NCBI GenBank assembly: GCA_902801415.1
Contig: CADCIK010000013.1
Span: 1-56,255, forward strand
DNA length: 56,255 bases
Source of the DNA: an uncultured Lachnospiraceae bacterium
GTDB lineage: Bacteria > Bacillota > Clostridia > Lachnospirales > Lachnospiraceae
Direction: 5' to 3'
A program made the position numbers and the translations under genes. Shown here piece by piece: positions 56,242-56,255 of the stretch. The notes under the pieces were generated by a model. The model was not told the origin of the DNA, did no database searches, and was given only the letters and a program-made list of their open reading frames with translations. The stretch's first letter is position 1. The number at the start of each line of letters is the position of its first letter.

Positions 56242-56255
56242 GCACAGGCTGATGA

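Overview
The window looks like a chromosomal segment of a Clostridia bacterium, most probably Lachnospiraceae. It has moderately high GC (by eye), AGA/AGG-rich arginine usage, AGGAGG-type ribosome binding sites, sigma-A promoters, U-tract terminators and a DinR/LexA-type operator at recA. It also carries typical clostridial genes (thiT with a TPP riboswitch, a two-activase 2-hydroxyacyl-CoA dehydratase-like protein, a desulfoferrodoxin, RNase Y). The genus cannot be fixed from the sequence alone. I saw no tRNA, rRNA, CRISPR array, transposase or phage structural gene.

Layout. 0.2-6.1 kb: an L,D-transpeptidase, apt, a type-II 2-isopropylmalate synthase fused to an AraC-type DNA-binding domain, and an HPr phosphocarrier domain fused to a D-lactate dehydrogenase-like enzyme. 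6.1-12.2 kb: a TPP-riboswitch-controlled thiamine transporter (thiT), a DUF218 membrane protein with an EEP-family phosphohydrolase, galE, a YczE-like membrane protein and an anchored extracytoplasmic protein. 12.3-16.7 kb: a gene set of an LRR protein, a DUF2201/VWA protein with a degenerate zincin motif, a MoxR-like AAA ATPase and a small unknown. 16.7-25.4 kb: truA, a hybrid histidine kinase, a HAD hydrolase, a zincin-containing lipoprotein (minus strand), proC and an LCP-family protein. 25.6-33.1 kb: a PAP2-like protein (minus), glyA, an AT-rich stretch of about 625 nt with its own promoter and terminator that codes for no protein I can support (a candidate large structured RNA), and the 1450-residue activase/dehydratase protein (minus). 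33.3-40.6 kb: a rhomboid-like protein with a zinc ribbon, a sigma-like protein without region 4, an unknown, recA-recX, rny and glgA. 40.7-49.0 kb: a MurJ/SpoVB-type flippase, a YgjP-like peptidase and purC (minus), an EF-G/TetM-like GTPase fused to a Rae1-like NYN nuclease, a desulfoferrodoxin and an RlmD-type methyltransferase. 49.0-56.1 kb: an AT-richer defence island hsdR-hsdM-hsdS followed by an Abi_C-family gene.

How the genes connect. Most of the window is housekeeping in short transcription units separated by clear intrinsic terminators. Three fusion proteins stand out because each joins an enzyme or factor to a control module: LeuA with AraC, HPr with D-LDH, and a ribosomal-protection GTPase with an A-site nuclease. 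The candidate long RNA at 28.0-28.65 kb has hairpins, a self-complementary loop suited to kissing interactions and a terminator. The recA promoter carries one strong LexA box and a second related palindrome, and a similar palindrome lies just after the defence island. All functional statements are read from sequence motifs. No searches or folding computations were run.
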